From the NCBI GenBank assembly GCA_016861105.1, contig BOKS01000005.1, positions 124,001-188,000 of the forward strand: a stretch of DNA of 64,000 nt. Reading direction: 5' to 3'. A program made the translations under genes and the position numbers. This DNA is from Betaproteobacteria bacterium. Lineage in GTDB: Bacteria; Pseudomonadota; Gammaproteobacteria; Burkholderiales; Casimicrobiaceae. The stretch's first letter is position 1, and each line of letters starts with the position of its first letter. The notes beneath the pieces are model-generated. The model searched no databases, was not told the DNA's origin, and was given only the letters and a program-made list of their open reading frames with translations. Positions 20,114 through 28,228 of the stretch are shown piece after piece.

Positions 20114-21049
20114 GTGAGCGTCCTTCCGTTCCCGCCCCAGCTGCACGTCTTCGTCCGCGACTGGCTGTCCGCGAACAACGTGCTGCTGAAGAGCGCCGAC
20201 GGGCACGTGCTCGTCGACACGGGGTACGTGCGCCACGTGCCGCTGACGCTCGCGCTGCTGCGCACGCCGCGCGGATTGGGCGCGGAGCCGCTCGCGCGCA
20301 TCGTCAACACGCATTGCCACAGCGACCACATGGGCGGCAATGCGGCGATCGCGCGGGCCTACGGCTGCCCGGTGAGCGTGCCGCTGGGCGAGGCGGCGCA
20401 CGTCGAGGCGTGGGACGCGCGCGCGCTGTGGCTCGACTACGCGGACCAGACGGCGGAGCGCTTCACGCCGTCGGACGCGATCGCCCCCGGCGAGCGGCGC
20501 GTGTGGGGCGACCTCGCGTGGGACGCGATCGCTGCGCCGGGCCACGACATGGGCGCGCTGTGCTTCTACAACGCCGAGCACAGGCTGCTGATCTCCGGCG
20601 ACGCGCTGTGGGAGCACGGCTTCGGATTGGTCATGCCCCCGGAGATCGAGCCGCAGGCGCTGCCCGCCACGCGGGCGACGCTCGATCGTCTCGCCTCGCT
20701 GGACGTGCGCGTCGTCATTCCCGGCCACGGCGAACCGTTCGCCGGCGTCGCCGCCGCGCTGGAGCGCGCGTACCGGCGCGTCGAGGCGTTCGAGGCGGAT
20801 CCGATGCGTCTCGCGCGGCACGCGCTCAAGGTGATGCTGACGTTCACGCTGCTCGACCGGCGCGCGATGCGGCTGGACCTGCTGCCGGCCTACGTGGAGC
20901 GCGTCGGCATGTACCGCGAGTTCAACGCGCGCTTCTTCCGCCTCCCGCCGGCGGAGCTCGCCGGATTCCTCGTCGACGAGCTCGCGCGCGCCGGCGCGGT
21001 GCGCATCGAGGACGGCCGGTTGCTGCCCGCGGCGCCGGCCGCGGGCTGA
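20114..21049 (+). CDS. MBL-fold metallo-hydrolase
   Basis: 311 residues. The metallo-beta-lactamase zinc motif is THCHSDHMGG, with downstream APGHDMGA, LLISGDALWEHGFG and VVIPGHGEP supplying the other metal ligands. The C-terminal part (after about 230) is helical. This matches glyoxalase-II/SoxH-like MBL hydrolases; the substrate is unknown. The start is GTG 20114; the frame is open upstream through the repeats, but those residues come from the repeats and are not protein-like. The 167 bases after it contain no gene. Confidence 0.87.
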   Translation: MSVLPFPPQLHVFVRDWLSANNVLLKSADGHVLVDTGYVRHVPLTLALLRTPRGLGAEPLARIVNTHCHSDHMGGNAAIARAYGCPVSVPLGEAAHVEAWDARALWLDYADQTAERFTPSDAIAPGERRVWGDLAWDAIAAPGHDMGALCFYNAEHRLLISGDALWEHGFGLVMPPEIEPQALPATRATLDRLASLDVRVVIPGHGEPFAGVAAALERAYRRVEAFEADPMRLARHALKVMLTFTLLDRRAMRLDLLPAYVERVGMYREFNARFFRLPPAELAGFLVDELARAGAVRIEDGRLLPAAPAAG

Positions 21050-21216
21050 ACGCGATGCCCGGCAGGCCGCGCCCCCGTGGCCGCCGCGCCAGGCGGAATA
21101 GTCGGTGGCCGCGCGCTGTTCGGCTCGTCGGTTGCCGCGACGGCGGCGATCGGTTTCAATGTCGCGCCGCCCGGCTGCGGCGGTCCCGTCACCTCAACTT
21201 CGAGGAGTGGTTCCCG

Positions 21217-21669
21217 ATGCACATGCGGTCCAAGCTCGCCGTCGCGCTCGCGCTCGCCGGCACCGCGCTTTCGGCACAGGCGCAGTTCAAGCCCGAGGAG
21301 GCGATCGCCTACCGGCAGGGCATCATGAAGGCCCAGCGCTGGAACCTGGTGCCGATGGCGATGATGGTCCAGGGCAAGATGCCCTACGACCAGGCCGTGT
21401 TCCTGACGAAGGCGCAGCGGCTCAACGCGCTGAGCTCGATGACCGCGGACGGCTTCGTCCCCGGCTCGGAGGCGGGAGCGCCCACCAAGGCGCGGCCGGA
21501 GATCTGGAGCAACGCGGCCGGGTTCAAGCAGGCGGCCGACCAGTTCGCAGCCGAGACCCCCAAGCTGGTGGCCGCCGCGCAGTCCGGCAACATGGACCAG
21601 ATCAAGGCCGCGTTCGGCGGCGTGGTCAAGTCCTGCGACAACTGCCACGACAACTTCCGCTCGCGGTAG
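21217..21669 (+). CDS. Cytochrome c' (class II c-type cytochrome)
   Basis: 150 residues with a signal peptide (MRSKLAVALALAGTALSAQA) and a four-helix body. The haem-binding CDNCH lies near the C-terminus, as in cytochrome c' and not class I cytochromes. AGG-AGT Shine-Dalgarno (21203-21209) precedes ATG 21217. Members bind NO/CO or shuttle electrons in the periplasm. A cytochrome b561 gene converges on it across a shared hairpin, which suggests the pair functions together, as is often seen in betaproteobacteria. Confidence 0.93.
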   Translation: MHMRSKLAVALALAGTALSAQAQFKPEEAIAYRQGIMKAQRWNLVPMAMMVQGKMPYDQAVFLTKAQRLNALSSMTADGFVPGSEAGAPTKARPEIWSNAAGFKQAADQFAAETPKLVAAAQSGNMDQIKAAFGGVVKSCDNCHDNFRSR

Positions 21670-21691
21670 GCGCGAAGCGCCCTCCGCGCTC

Positions 21692-21727
21692 GCACGACGG
21701 GGCGGCCCGACGGCCGCACCGTCGTGC
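21692..21727. terminator. Bidirectional terminator between cytochrome c' and b561 genes
   Basis: GCACGACGG (21692-21700) pairs with CCGTCGTGC (21719-21727), with an inner GCGGCCC/GCCGC-like stem, between two convergent genes. Confidence 0.65.
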
Positions 21728-21738
21728 TTCGGCAGCCG

Positions 21739-22461
21739 CTATACCTTGGTGACCAGCGCCCAGACCGCGGCGGCGCAGACCGCGGCGATCGCCAACGCGC
21801 GCACGTGCGGCGTGCCGCCGATGCCCGCTCCCGCGTAGCGCGCAGGCAAGCGCTTGACGCCGGTGAACATCGGCGACACCAGGTCGTCGGCGAAGCGCAG
21901 CCGGTGCACGGCCACGGCGAGCACGTGCAGGGCCGCCAGCGTGTAGATCACCCACTGGTTGGCGACGTGCAGCGACGTGAGCCGGTCGGAGAAGCCCTTG
22001 CTCACGAGCTTGGCCAGCGGCCCTTCCGTGATGATGTCGTCGTTGGCGAACAGCCCGGTGCCGGCCTGCAGGAGCAGCACGCCGACGAGCGCGACGACCA
22101 TGTAGCCGCCGAGCGGATTGTGGCCGACGCTCGGCGCGTGCGGCGGCACCGCCAGCGTCCGCGCGTAGCCGACCACGGCCGTCGGACCGCGCACGAAGCT
22201 CGCCCAGCGCGCCCAGCGCGTGCCGGCGAAGCCCCAGGCGATGCGGAACGCGAGCAGCGCCAGCACGGCGTAGCCGGCGCGCATGTGCCAGTCCATCCAC
22301 GTGCCGCCGGCGTAGACGCACGCGACCGCGGCGACGACGAGCAGGAGCAGCGTCCAGTGGAAGACTCGCACCGGCCAGTCCCACACGCGCACGGGTACGA
22401 GGGGCTCCGCGGCTCGGGCGGGCGATGGGGTCGACGAGGCGGCGCGTCGCGGGTCGGGCAT
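21739..22461 (-). CDS. Cytochrome b561 family membrane protein
   Basis: A 240-residue di-haem membrane cytochrome with four to five TM segments. Haem-ligand histidines are in VFHWTLL, WMDWHMRAGY, TSLHVANQW and LHVLAVAVHR, as in the Ni,Fe-hydrogenase/b561 family. It probably transfers electrons between the quinone pool and a periplasmic cytochrome, plausibly the convergent cytochrome c'. ATG 22461 follows the MarC gene by about 25 bases on the same strand. Confidence 0.92.
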   Translation of the reverse strand: MPDPRRAASSTPSPARAAEPLVPVRVWDWPVRVFHWTLLLLVVAAVACVYAGGTWMDWHMRAGYAVLALLAFRIAWGFAGTRWARWASFVRGPTAVVGYARTLAVPPHAPSVGHNPLGGYMVVALVGVLLLQAGTGLFANDDIITEGPLAKLVSKGFSDRLTSLHVANQWVIYTLAALHVLAVAVHRLRFADDLVSPMFTGVKRLPARYAGAGIGGTPHVRALAIAAVCAAAVWALVTKV

Positions 22462-22486
22462 GGTCGGGGCGGCGGAGCGGGAGGGG

Positions 22487-23092
22487 TCAGAAGCCCCCGG
22501 ACTGGCGGACGAACGCGGCGATGCCGTCGAGCAGCATCTGCACGGCCACGGCCGTCAGCACGAGGCCGGTCAGGCGCTCGACGGCGCGCACGACGCGCTC
22601 GCCGAGCGCGCGCTGCAGGCGCTGCGCGCCGAGGAGGACGAACAGCGTGACCGCCATGGCGGCGCTGAGGGCGAGCACCCAGACGCCGATGCGCGAGGGC
22701 TCCCGCGACGCCATCAGCATGACGATCGCCAGCGCGGAGGGGCCGGCGATCGCCGGCACCGCGATGGGCACCAGGAAGGGCTCCGCGCCGGGCGCGTCGC
22801 CGAACACGCCCTCGGGCGTCGGGAAGATCATGCGCAGCGCGATCAGGAACAGCACGATGCCGCCGGCGATCGACAGCGCGGGCTGCGAGAGCCGCATGAG
22901 GTCGAGGAAGGCCGTGCCGCCCGCCATGAACGCGAGCAGGATCACGTACGCGAACAGGCACTCGCGCGCGACGACGAGGCGATGGCGCTCGCGCGGCACG
23001 CGCGCGAGCGCCGAGAGAACGATGGGGATGTTGCCGAACGGGTCGAGCACGAGCAGCAGCAGGACGCCGGCGGAGACGAGGTCGTCCGACAA
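22487..23092 (-). CDS. MarC family (UPF0056) integral membrane protein
   Basis: A 201-residue protein with six hydrophobic segments and the family motifs LDPFGNIPI and VPAIAGPSA. The start appears to be TTG 23092; no ATG or GTG gives a better N-terminus. MarC proteins are inner-membrane proteins of uncertain role and are not proven antibiotic-resistance factors despite the name. It is followed closely by the b561 gene and preceded by the methyltransferase gene on the same strand. Confidence 0.9.
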   Translation of the reverse strand: MSDDLVSAGVLLLLVLDPFGNIPIVLSALARVPRERHRLVVARECLFAYVILLAFMAGGTAFLDLMRLSQPALSIAGGIVLFLIALRMIFPTPEGVFGDAPGAEPFLVPIAVPAIAGPSALAIVMLMASREPSRIGVWVLALSAAMAVTLFVLLGAQRLQRALGERVVRAVERLTGLVLTAVAVQMLLDGIAAFVRQSGGF

Positions 23093-23123
23093 GGCGGGCG
23101 GAAGGCGGCGCGGCGGCGCGCCT

Positions 23124-23834
23124 TCAGGCGGCCTCGCCGATCCAGACGATCGCGGGCGGCACGTTGCGCCAGACGCGCTCGCCGCGGCGCCAGCGCAGCC
23201 GCGGGTCGCGGAACGCGAACGGCGCGCGCAACCCGTAGCTGTATTGCACCAGGCGCCGGGCCGCGTGCGCGAGCAGGAAGCGCTCCAGCGTGGCGACGGT
23301 CGCGCGTGCCACCTCGTCGGGAAGGCTGCGGAACGGCAGCGACGACACGGCCACCGTGCGCGGGGCCTGGTCCAGCAGGTCCGGCGCGCGCTCGTGCACG
23401 CATCCGACGCGCACGCGCGCGTGGGCGCAGCCGATGGCGAGACGCCGCGCGAGCGTCGGCTCGCGCTCGATCACGGTCAGCGCCGCGCGCGGATGGTCCA
23501 GCGCGAGACGGCGCGTGACCGAGCCGGTGCCACCGCCCAGCTCCACGATCGCGTCGAACCCGCCGGCGTGGCGTGACATCGCCGCGGCGAGCACGGGGGA
23601 CGACGGCACGATGCCGCCCACGAGCGCCGGCGCCCGCAGGAAGTGCACGAGCATCGAGTCCGCGAGGCCGCCGAGCAGCGCGTCGCGGCCGGTCCGCCGC
23701 GAGCCTGCACGCAGGCGCGTGGGCGCGCGCAGGTGCCCGATCGTCTCGTCGAGGGCGTCGGTGCGACGCAGGCGTGAGATGGGCACGGCCGCCGCGCCGG
23801 GGGACTCGTAGCCTTCCGGATCCGTCAGGGACAT
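23124..23834 (-). CDS. SAM-dependent methyltransferase, phospholipid N-methyltransferase-like
   Basis: A 236-residue class I methyltransferase with the glycine-rich SAM-binding VELGGGTGSVTRRL (about residue 95) and a following IEREPTLARRL acidic strand end. The preceding FLRAPALVGGIVPSSPVLAAAM segment is characteristic of PmtA-like phospholipid N-methyltransferases and rRNA dimethylase relatives. Start ATG 23834. A role in phosphatidylethanolamine methylation is suggested but not proven. Confidence 0.8.
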   Translation of the reverse strand: MSLTDPEGYESPGAAAVPISRLRRTDALDETIGHLRAPTRLRAGSRRTGRDALLGGLADSMLVHFLRAPALVGGIVPSSPVLAAAMSRHAGGFDAIVELGGGTGSVTRRLALDHPRAALTVIEREPTLARRLAIGCAHARVRVGCVHERAPDLLDQAPRTVAVSSLPFRSLPDEVARATVATLERFLLAHAARRLVQYSYGLRAPFAFRDPRLRWRRGERVWRNVPPAIVWIGEAA

Positions 23835-23878
23835 CGGTCTCTCGCCTCCGGTGCGTGGAACGGCGGCCGCGCGGCCGC

Positions 23879-24607
23879 TCACATGAGCCATCGTAGCAGC
23901 GACGGCACGAACGGAAAAACCAGTGCCGCAACCAGGCCGTGCAGCCCGAACGCGAGGCCGGCGAAAGCGCCCGCTTCCGCGTGCACCTGGAAGGCGCGCG
24001 CGGTCCCGATGCCGTGCGCCGCGAGCCCCAGCGCGAAGCCGCGCGCGGCCCGGTCGCGCACGCGCACGGCGTCTAGCACGTACTTGCCGACGACGGCACC
24101 GAGGACGCCCGTCGTCACCGCGAACACCGCGGCGAGCGCCGGCAGCCCGCCGAGCTGCTCGGCGATCCCCATCGCGATCGGCGCCGTCACCGACTTGGGC
24201 GCGATCGACGCGATCGTGCGCGGCGTGGCGCCGAGCACCCAGGCCAGCGCGACGACGCTGGCCGCGGCCGCCAGCGACCCCGCGGCCAGCGCGCCGGCAA
24301 TCGGCCGGGCCAGGCGGCGCACGCGCGGCCACTCGCGCGCGAGCGGGACGGCCAGGCCGACCACGGCGGGCCCGAGCAGGAAGTGGACGAACTGCGCGCC
24401 GTCGAAGTACGTGCGGTAATCGGTCCCGGTGGCGGCGAGCGCCGCCACGATCAACGCGACGGCGATCGGCACGGGGTTCGCCAGGGGGTGGAAGCGTGCG
24501 CGCGCGTACGCGGACCACCCTGCCGCGTACGCGACCAGCGTCAGCGCGAGGCCGGCGAGCGGCGTCGCCGCGAGGTAGACCCACAGCGCGAAGAGCGGGT
24601 CGCTCAC
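23879..24607 (-). CDS. lrgB: LrgB/CidB family membrane protein
   Basis: 242 residues, mostly hydrophobic, with the LrgB signatures FLLGPAVVGLAVPL, APKSVTAPIAMGIAEQLGG and HGIGTARAF. GTG 24607 (VSDPLFALW) was chosen; an ATG at 24664 would add a basic, non-homologous tail. It pairs with the LrgA/CidA-like gene just upstream. The LrgAB family is linked to murein-hydrolase control or, in other bacteria, to export or uptake of small organic acids. Confidence 0.92.
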   Translation of the reverse strand: MSDPLFALWVYLAATPLAGLALTLVAYAAGWSAYARARFHPLANPVPIAVALIVAALAATGTDYRTYFDGAQFVHFLLGPAVVGLAVPLAREWPRVRRLARPIAGALAAGSLAAAASVVALAWVLGATPRTIASIAPKSVTAPIAMGIAEQLGGLPALAAVFAVTTGVLGAVVGKYVLDAVRVRDRAARGFALGLAAHGIGTARAFQVHAEAGAFAGLAFGLHGLVAALVFPFVPSLLRWLM

Positions 24608-24686
24608 GGCGCCCTCACGGCCCGCACCGCGCCGTCGTCGCGGACGTGCGCCATCCGCCGGCATTGCCGGCGCCGCAAGGCGGCGT

Positions 24687-25064
24687 TCATGGGGAGGGCT
24701 CCGAAGTCGCGCCGTCGCGTTCGCGGCCGGCGAGGCGCGCGAACACCCAGGCCGCGACCGCGATCGCGAGCACGGTGCTCGCCGCCAGCGCGACGACGAT
24801 CGGCACCCACTCGTCGGCGAGCTGGCGCACGTAGAGCATCACGCCCACACCGGCAGGCACGAACAGCAGCGAGAGGTGCCGCGCCAGTCCGTCGGCCGCA
24901 GCCGCCAGCGCCTCCGGGACCGGGCCGCGCACGACGAGCGCGGCGAACAGCAGTCCCATGCCGGCGACCGGGCCTGGCAGCGGCAGGCCGGCGAGCCGCA
25001 CCGCCGCTTCGCCCAGCGCCTGGAACACGAGCAGCCACGTGATGCCGGCGAGGAAGGGGCTCAT
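24687..25064 (-). CDS. lrgA: CidA/LrgA family holin-like protein
   Basis: A 125-residue membrane protein with four hydrophobic helices and the family motif LPLPGPVAGMGLLF and LFVPAGVGVM. Start ATG 25064. Located 25 bases after the flavoprotein gene and 79 bases ahead of lrgB, so the pair is probably co-transcribed. The charged C-terminal tail (RERDGATSEP) is cytoplasmic. Confidence 0.92.
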   Translation of the reverse strand: MSPFLAGITWLLVFQALGEAAVRLAGLPLPGPVAGMGLLFAALVVRGPVPEALAAAADGLARHLSLLFVPAGVGVMLYVRQLADEWVPIVVALAASTVLAIAVAAWVFARLAGRERDGATSEPSP

Positions 25065-25089
25065 GGTCGTCGCCCGCCAACGCGGCGCG

Positions 25090-26421
25090 TCAGTGCAGCT
25101 TCACCCGCGGCTCGACGCGGCCGCGCAGGTAGCGGCCGAGCGTGTCCAGCGCGACCGCCGGCCAGCCGTGCAGCGCGCGCTGGTGCAGCTTGTACAGCGA
25201 CGCGTACATGAGCCGCGCGATCAGCCCCTGCACGAACAGGCTGCGCCCGATCAGCCGCCCCATCAGCGTCCCCACGGCCGAGAGCTCGCCGAGCGACACC
25301 AGCGAGCCGTAGTCGCGGAAGCGGAACGTCGGCAGCGGCCGGCCGCGCAGCCGCGCGTCGACCGTGCGCACGAGCATCGCGGCCTGCTGGCGCGCGACCT
25401 GCGCCCGCGGCGGAAGGATCGCGCCCTCGCGCCCGGCCTCGGGCCACGGGCAGGCCGCGCAATCGCCGAGCGCGAACACGTCCGCGTCGCGCGTCGTCTG
25501 CAGCGTGGTCGTCGTGACGAGCTGGTTCGCACGGTTCGTCTCGAGGCCGTCGAGGCCTGCGAGCCAGGCCGGTGCGCGGATGCCTGCCGCCCACGCGACC
25601 AGGTCGGCCGCGACGGCGGCGCCGTCGGCAGTGTGCACGGCGTCGGACGTCACGCGCGTCACCGTGCAGCCGACGCGCACGTCGACGTCCAGTCGGGCCA
25701 GCAGGTCGGCCGCCGCGGCCGCGATCGCCTCGGACAGCGGCGGGAGGATGCGCGGCGCGGCCTCGACGAGCGTGATGCGGACGTCGCGCGCGGGCTCGAG
25801 CCTGTCGAGCCCGTAGGCGGCGTGCATCCGCGTCGTCTGCCGGATCTCGGCGGCGAGCTCGACGCCGGTCGCCCCCGCGCCGATGATGACGATGTCCACG
25901 CGGCCCGCCTGACCCGCCGCCTTGCGTGCGTTCGCGCGCATGCTCGCCGCGAGCAGCCGGCGGTGGAAGCGCTCCGCCTCCCGCGGCGTGTCGATCGGGA
26001 TCGCGTGCTCGGCCACGCCCGGCACGCCGAAGTCGTTCGACTCGCTGCCGACGGCGATCACCAGCATGTCGTAGCCGAGCTCGCGCGGCGGCAGGATCTC
26101 TTCCCCCTCCTCGTCGTGCACCGCGTCGACGAGGACGACGCGCCGCGCACGGTCGAGCGCGCGCACCGCGCCCTGCCGGAACGTGAACCCGTGGCGATAC
26201 GCGATCGCCGGATAGTCCACTTCGTGGGCGTCGGCGTCCATGCGGCCCGCGGCCACCTCGTGCAGCAACGGCTTCCACACGTGGGTCGCGAGCACGTCGA
26301 CGAGGGTGACGCGGACGTCGCCGCGGCGGCGGTGCCGGCGCGCGAGCCCGGTCGCGAGCGGCAGGCCACCTGCGCCGCCGCCGACGATCACGACGTGGTA
26401 GGCGAGGGTTCCGACGGGCAT
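25090..26421 (-). CDS. NDH-2-like NAD(P)/FAD-dependent oxidoreductase
   Basis: A 443-residue two-dinucleotide-binding flavoprotein. The FAD Rossmann motif is VVIVGGGAGGLPLA near residue 10 and the NAD motif VDIVIIGAGATGVELA near 165. The late DVFALGDCAA binds FAD. A hydrophobic C-terminal region (about 385-430) suits membrane attachment, as in type II NADH dehydrogenases that pass electrons from NADH to quinone without pumping protons. Start ATG 26421. It opens the run leading to lrgAB. Confidence 0.9.
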   Translation of the reverse strand: MPVGTLAYHVVIVGGGAGGLPLATGLARRHRRRGDVRVTLVDVLATHVWKPLLHEVAAGRMDADAHEVDYPAIAYRHGFTFRQGAVRALDRARRVVLVDAVHDEEGEEILPPRELGYDMLVIAVGSESNDFGVPGVAEHAIPIDTPREAERFHRRLLAASMRANARKAAGQAGRVDIVIIGAGATGVELAAEIRQTTRMHAAYGLDRLEPARDVRITLVEAAPRILPPLSEAIAAAAADLLARLDVDVRVGCTVTRVTSDAVHTADGAAVAADLVAWAAGIRAPAWLAGLDGLETNRANQLVTTTTLQTTRDADVFALGDCAACPWPEAGREGAILPPRAQVARQQAAMLVRTVDARLRGRPLPTFRFRDYGSLVSLGELSAVGTLMGRLIGRSLFVQGLIARLMYASLYKLHQRALHGWPAVALDTLGRYLRGRVEPRVKLH

Positions 26422-26462
26422 GTGCGGCGCTCGCGGGGCGCTCGCTGCGCCCGCGCCTTGCG

Positions 26463-27644
26463 TCACGCGCGCTCGTAGAGCGTGACCACGCACGCCCCGC
26501 CGAGCCCCAGGTTGTGCTGCAGCGCGAGCCGCGCGCCCTCCACCTGGCGCGCGCCGGCCGCGCCGCGCAGCTGGACGGCGAGCTCGTAGCATTGCGCGAG
26601 GCCGGTCGCGCCGAGCGGGTGTCCCTTGGAGAGCAGCCCGCCCGACGGGTTGGTGACGACGCGGCCGCCGTAGCTGTTGTCGCCGTCCTCGACGAAGCGC
26701 TCGGCGCCGCCGTCGGGGCACAGCCGCAGCGCCTCGTAGCTCACGAGCTCGTTGTGCGCGAAGCAGTCGTGCAGCTCGCACACGCCGACGTCTTCCGGCG
26801 CGACGCCGGCGTCCTCGTACACGCGGTCCGCGGCGGCCCGCGTCATGTCGCAGCCGACGAGCCGCATCATCGAGGCGCCGTCGAAGGTCGAGGGCGTGTC
26901 GGTCGTCATCGCCTGCGCGCGGATGCGCACGCCGCGCACGCCCCGCCGGCGCGCGTAGGCCTCCGAGGTCACCACGGCCGCGGCCGCACCGCACGTCGGC
27001 GGGCACGCCATCAGCCGCGTCATCACGCCGGGCCACAGCGGGACGTCCGCGAGCACCTCCTCGTCGGTGACCACGCGGCGGAAGAGCGCGTTCGGGTTGT
27101 GCTGCGCGTGCCGGCTCGCCTTCGCGCGGATCTTCGCGAACGTGGCGAGCTTCGTGCCGTAGCGGCGCATGTGCTCGCGGCCGGCGCCGCCGAAGTAGCG
27201 CAGCGCGAGCGGGATGTCGCCGGCGTCGGCGGCGAGCTCCGCGCAGACGCGGTCGAAGCGCTCGAACGGCGACGGCCGATCCCCGAACACGGTGCCGATG
27301 GCGCCCGGACGCATCTGTTCGAAGCCGACCGCGAGCACGCAGTCGGCGGCGCCGCCCTCCACCGCCTGGCGAGCGAGGAAGAGCGCAGTCGACCCGGTCG
27401 AGCAGTTGTTGTTGACGTTGACGACCGGGATCCCGGTCATCCCGACCGCGTACAGCGCGCGCTGCCCCGACGTCGAGTCCCCGTAGACGAAGCCCGCATA
27501 GGCCTGCTGCACGTCGGCGTAGTCGATGCCGGCGTCCGCGAGCGCGGCCACGATCGCCTCGCGCGCGAGTTCGTCGTAGGGCGGCGACGCACCCGGCTTG
27601 CGGAACGGAACCATGCCGGTCCCGGCGACGACGACGGCGGCCAT
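26463..27644 (-). CDS. SCP2-type thiolase / acetyl-CoA acetyltransferase-like lipid-transfer protein
   Basis: 393 residues of the thiolase superfamily, SCPx/lipid-transfer group. The nucleophilic cysteine is in NNNCSTGS (about 86-93), the HDCFAHNE element follows, and the catalytic GHPLGATG is near the C-terminus. The N-terminal Rossmann-like AGTGMVPFRKPG is diagnostic of the SCP2 branch. It acts in degradation of sterol side chains or other acyl-CoA metabolism. A -10-like TACAAT lies 40 bases upstream. No other beta-oxidation genes are adjacent. Confidence 0.9.
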   Translation of the reverse strand: MAAVVVAGTGMVPFRKPGASPPYDELAREAIVAALADAGIDYADVQQAYAGFVYGDSTSGQRALYAVGMTGIPVVNVNNNCSTGSTALFLARQAVEGGAADCVLAVGFEQMRPGAIGTVFGDRPSPFERFDRVCAELAADAGDIPLALRYFGGAGREHMRRYGTKLATFAKIRAKASRHAQHNPNALFRRVVTDEEVLADVPLWPGVMTRLMACPPTCGAAAAVVTSEAYARRRGVRGVRIRAQAMTTDTPSTFDGASMMRLVGCDMTRAAADRVYEDAGVAPEDVGVCELHDCFAHNELVSYEALRLCPDGGAERFVEDGDNSYGGRVVTNPSGGLLSKGHPLGATGLAQCYELAVQLRGAAGARQVEGARLALQHNLGLGGACVVTLYERA

Positions 27645-27683
27645 CGGTTTCCTTCATGGCGCCCGGACCCGAGCGATCCTCGC

Positions 27684-27689
27684 ATTGTA
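27684..27689 (-). promoter_or_regulatory. -10-like element for the thiolase gene
   Basis: ATTGTA on the plus strand reads TACAAT on the minus strand, placing a start of transcription about 30 bases ahead of the thiolase ATG. No clear -35 is seen. The remaining DNA up to 27812 is featureless. Confidence 0.35.
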
Positions 27690-27812
27690 AGGCGGCCCGA
27701 CGCACACGCGCGACGACGCGGGGATGCGGACATTCCCTGTCGCCGTCGCGCCGACGGCCGCACGCGCGGGCGGCCGATGGTGCGCGGGTGCGCGGGCCGG
27801 CAAGGTGCCGTG

Positions 27813-28166
27813 ATGACCTCCCGCACGTTCGCCCTCTCGCGCCACCGCCGGCGGCGCACGCGCGAGCCGCGCGCCTCCGACGCCGCGACCCCGGCCGACG
27901 GCGAGCCGTTCGCCTGCGCGCTCGAGCACCAAGCCGCAGGCCCCCGAAGGGACGACGCGGCACCCGCCGACGTCGATGCGCCCGGCATTCGCCCCGACGC
28001 GCCGCCGCTGCCGCACGAGCGCGACGAGCACGCCGACACGCCCGCTCCGCCCCGCGCGCCGATCGTCCAGGCGCAGCGCGACCTCGCCGAAGGCCGGGTC
28101 GACACCGACCTCCGCCGCAAGGCCTCGGAAGTCTTCGAGCGGGCGCTGACCCCGCGCCGGCGCTAG
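27813..28166 (+). CDS. Hypothetical protein, charged
   Basis: A 117-residue unrecognised protein, rich in Arg, Ala, Asp and Pro, without signal peptide or membrane segment. The C-terminal 40 residues (VQAQRDLAEGRVDTDLRRK, then ASEVFERAL) look more protein-like than the low-complexity front. Support comes from its own ATG with an AAGGTG upstream and from ending just before a perfect bidirectional terminator. The same strand carries long antisense shadows of the thiolase gene, so the call is tentative. Confidence 0.5.
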   Translation: MTSRTFALSRHRRRRTREPRASDAATPADGEPFACALEHQAAGPRRDDAAPADVDAPGIRPDAPPLPHERDEHADTPAPPRAPIVQAQRDLAEGRVDTDLRRKASEVFERALTPRRR

Positions 28167-28184
28167 CGGCCCCCGTCGACGAAA

Positions 28185-28205
28185 AGGCCTCCCACGGGGA
28201 GGCCT
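28185..28205. terminator. Bidirectional terminator between hypothetical gene and hppA
   Basis: AGGCCTCCC-ACG-GGGAGGCCT is a perfect 9-base stem flanked by AAAA on the left, so it gives a T-run for the minus strand. It lies between convergent genes. Confidence 0.8.
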
Positions 28206-28228
28206 GTCGCGGACCGGGGCGCGGTTAC

